This document shows, piece by piece, positions 63,292 to 64,000 of a stretch of DNA of 64,000 nt. The DNA is taken from positions 62,001-126,000 of the forward strand of contig NZ_JAWLCI010000004.1 in assembly GCF_041687215.1 (NCBI RefSeq), in the 5' to 3' direction. The notes below the pieces were generated by a model. It was given only the letters and a program-made list of their open reading frames with translations, was not told where the DNA came from and did no database searches. The DNA comes from Mariniphaga sp041687215. Its GTDB lineage: Bacteria; Bacteroidota; Bacteroidia; Bacteroidales; Prolixibacteraceae. The translations under genes were made by a program, and so were the position numbers. Every line of letters starts with the position of its first letter. The first letter of the stretch is position 1.

Positions 63292-64000
63292 ATGAATAAT
63301 TTTTTTGACAATCAACGAATGCTCCAACTGGTTTGGAGACGCAAATTTCATTTTATTATTGTTGGGGCAATTGCTGTATTGCTTTCGGCAATTTTTTCAG
63401 GGCCGAAATTTATTCAGCCAAAATTTAAATCAACTGCACGTATCTACCCCACCAACATCTGGGTTTTAAGCGAAGAGTCGGAAACAGAACAAATGCTGGA
63501 GATTCTTAATTCAAGAGATATAAAACTCAGAATGTTTGATGCATTTGACCTGGACCAGGTGTATAAAATTGACCGTGACAACCCGCATTACATGACTTAC
63601 ATGCTCGATATTTACAATAAAAATGTAAAGGCCGGTAAAACCAAATTCGAAACGGTTGAAATTTCTGTAATGGACCACAATCCACACCGGGCCAGTAATA
63701 TGTGCGATTCCATCATCCGGTTTTACAACAAAAAGGTGCGTAACATGCACAAAGCCAAAGACTGGGAAATGGTTGAAATTACGCGGAAAAACCTGGTAAA
63801 AAAGCAAGCAGAGCTGGACACGTTGGTGGCCGAGCTGGATTTTGTGCGTAAAGAGTATGGAATTCTTGATTTTAAGAGCCAGGTAGAAAAAGTAACAGAA
63901 GGCTATATGAATGCTTTGGCAAGTGGCCGGGCGTCTGGTTCAGATGCAAAAAAAATTCAGGATTTGTATAATAACCTGGCTGAAAATGGTTCTCAAACGC
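63292..64000 (+). CDS. Wzz/chain-length-determinant-type protein (partial)
   Basis: Open to the window edge, at least 236 residues. The ATG at 63292 is followed by a basic N-terminus and a membrane helix (FHFIIVGAIAVLLSAIFSG), then a beta/helical periplasmic domain with KFKSTARIYPTNIWV. The middle is helical (KKQAELDTLVAELDFVRKEYGI), as in polysaccharide co-polymerases of the Wzz family that set O-antigen or capsule chain length. The second membrane helix would lie beyond the window. Probable first gene of a surface polysaccharide locus. A near-consensus -7 box (CATATTTG) is at 63262-63269. Confidence 0.8.
   Translation, partial: MNNFFDNQRMLQLVWRRKFHFIIVGAIAVLLSAIFSGPKFIQPKFKSTARIYPTNIWVLSEESETEQMLEILNSRDIKLRMFDAFDLDQVYKIDRDNPHYMTYMLDIYNKNVKAGKTKFETVEISVMDHNPHRASNMCDSIIRFYNKKVRNMHKAKDWEMVEITRKNLVKKQAELDTLVAELDFVRKEYGILDFKSQVEKVTEGYMNALASGRASGSDAKKIQDLYNNLAENGSQT

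Noticed and set aside
1..64000. tRNA, rRNA and tmRNA genes
   Set aside because: No acceptor-stem or T-loop pattern with proper spacing was seen in the intergenic regions; a covariance search is needed for certainty.

Overview
The window reads as chromosomal DNA from a Bacteroidota bacterium, most likely class Bacteroidia and possibly a marine or gut-type polysaccharide degrader of the Marinilabiliales kind (inference; no rRNA gene is present). Supporting signs seen directly are a gliding-motility lipoprotein GldH next to a PSP1/RicT gene, a single fused SecDF, a very short ATP synthase epsilon subunit in an atpD-atpC pair, DUF5916 and sulfatase genes, many lipoproteins, and repeated -7 promoter boxes of the Bacteroidota type TAnnTTTG.

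Layout. 1-8226: a degradation block with three formylglycine-type sulfatases, a short GH29 alpha-L-fucosidase-like enzyme and a PHP-domain lipoprotein, interrupted by an opposite-strand YceI gene; it ends with a frameshifted orphan BrnA/CopG-type antitoxin. 8596-20963: outer-membrane DUF5916 protein, malate dehydrogenase, a retropepsin-like protease, SecDF, TatA-like protein, LolD-like ATPase, TIGR02757 protein, TrmN6-like methyltransferase, a divergent flavodoxin/flavin-reductase pair and uracil phosphoribosyltransferase. 21201-25120: small membrane and secreted proteins, a ComB-like phosphatase, a PatB/MalY C-S lyase and a cupin. 25393-31629, all minus strand: atpD-atpC-glycosyltransferase 9, then an MMPL/RND exporter followed by a polyprenyl diphosphate synthase. 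31883-40814: Tat-exported aldo/keto reductase, pyrophosphatase, M14 peptidase, folA, thyA, a lipoprotein, a K+ channel and a Tat-exported amidase. 40840-41854: a REP-associated tyrosine transposase (RAYT) enclosed by modular palindromic repeats. 41861-54307: serA, GH2 beta-mannosidase, pgk, holB-ricT-gldH-trmB, an alkyltransferase-like protein, rfbB, galE. 54446-64000: HU/SPOR protein, a Tat-exported Gfo/Idh/MocA oxidoreductase with two sugar isomerases, a heptose adenylyltransferase-RadA-nitroreductase operon, CvpA, TyrRS and the start of a Wzz-type chain-length regulator.

How it fits together. Most of the window is housekeeping. The accessory content is carbohydrate-centred: sulfatases and fucosidase at the left, beta-mannosidase in the middle, and an exported oxidoreductase/isomerase operon at the right, with LPS/capsule precursor genes (heptosyltransferase, heptose adenylyltransferase, rfbB, galE, Wzz). 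Four proteins carry twin-arginine leaders, and a TatA-like gene lies in the same window. The observations most worth a second look are the RAYT locus with its two-module repeat architecture, the +1-shifted antitoxin gene, the AT-rich sulfatase that begins exactly where the fucosidase is cut short, and a catalytic-cysteine-less alkyltransferase. No clearly new multi-gene system was recognised.
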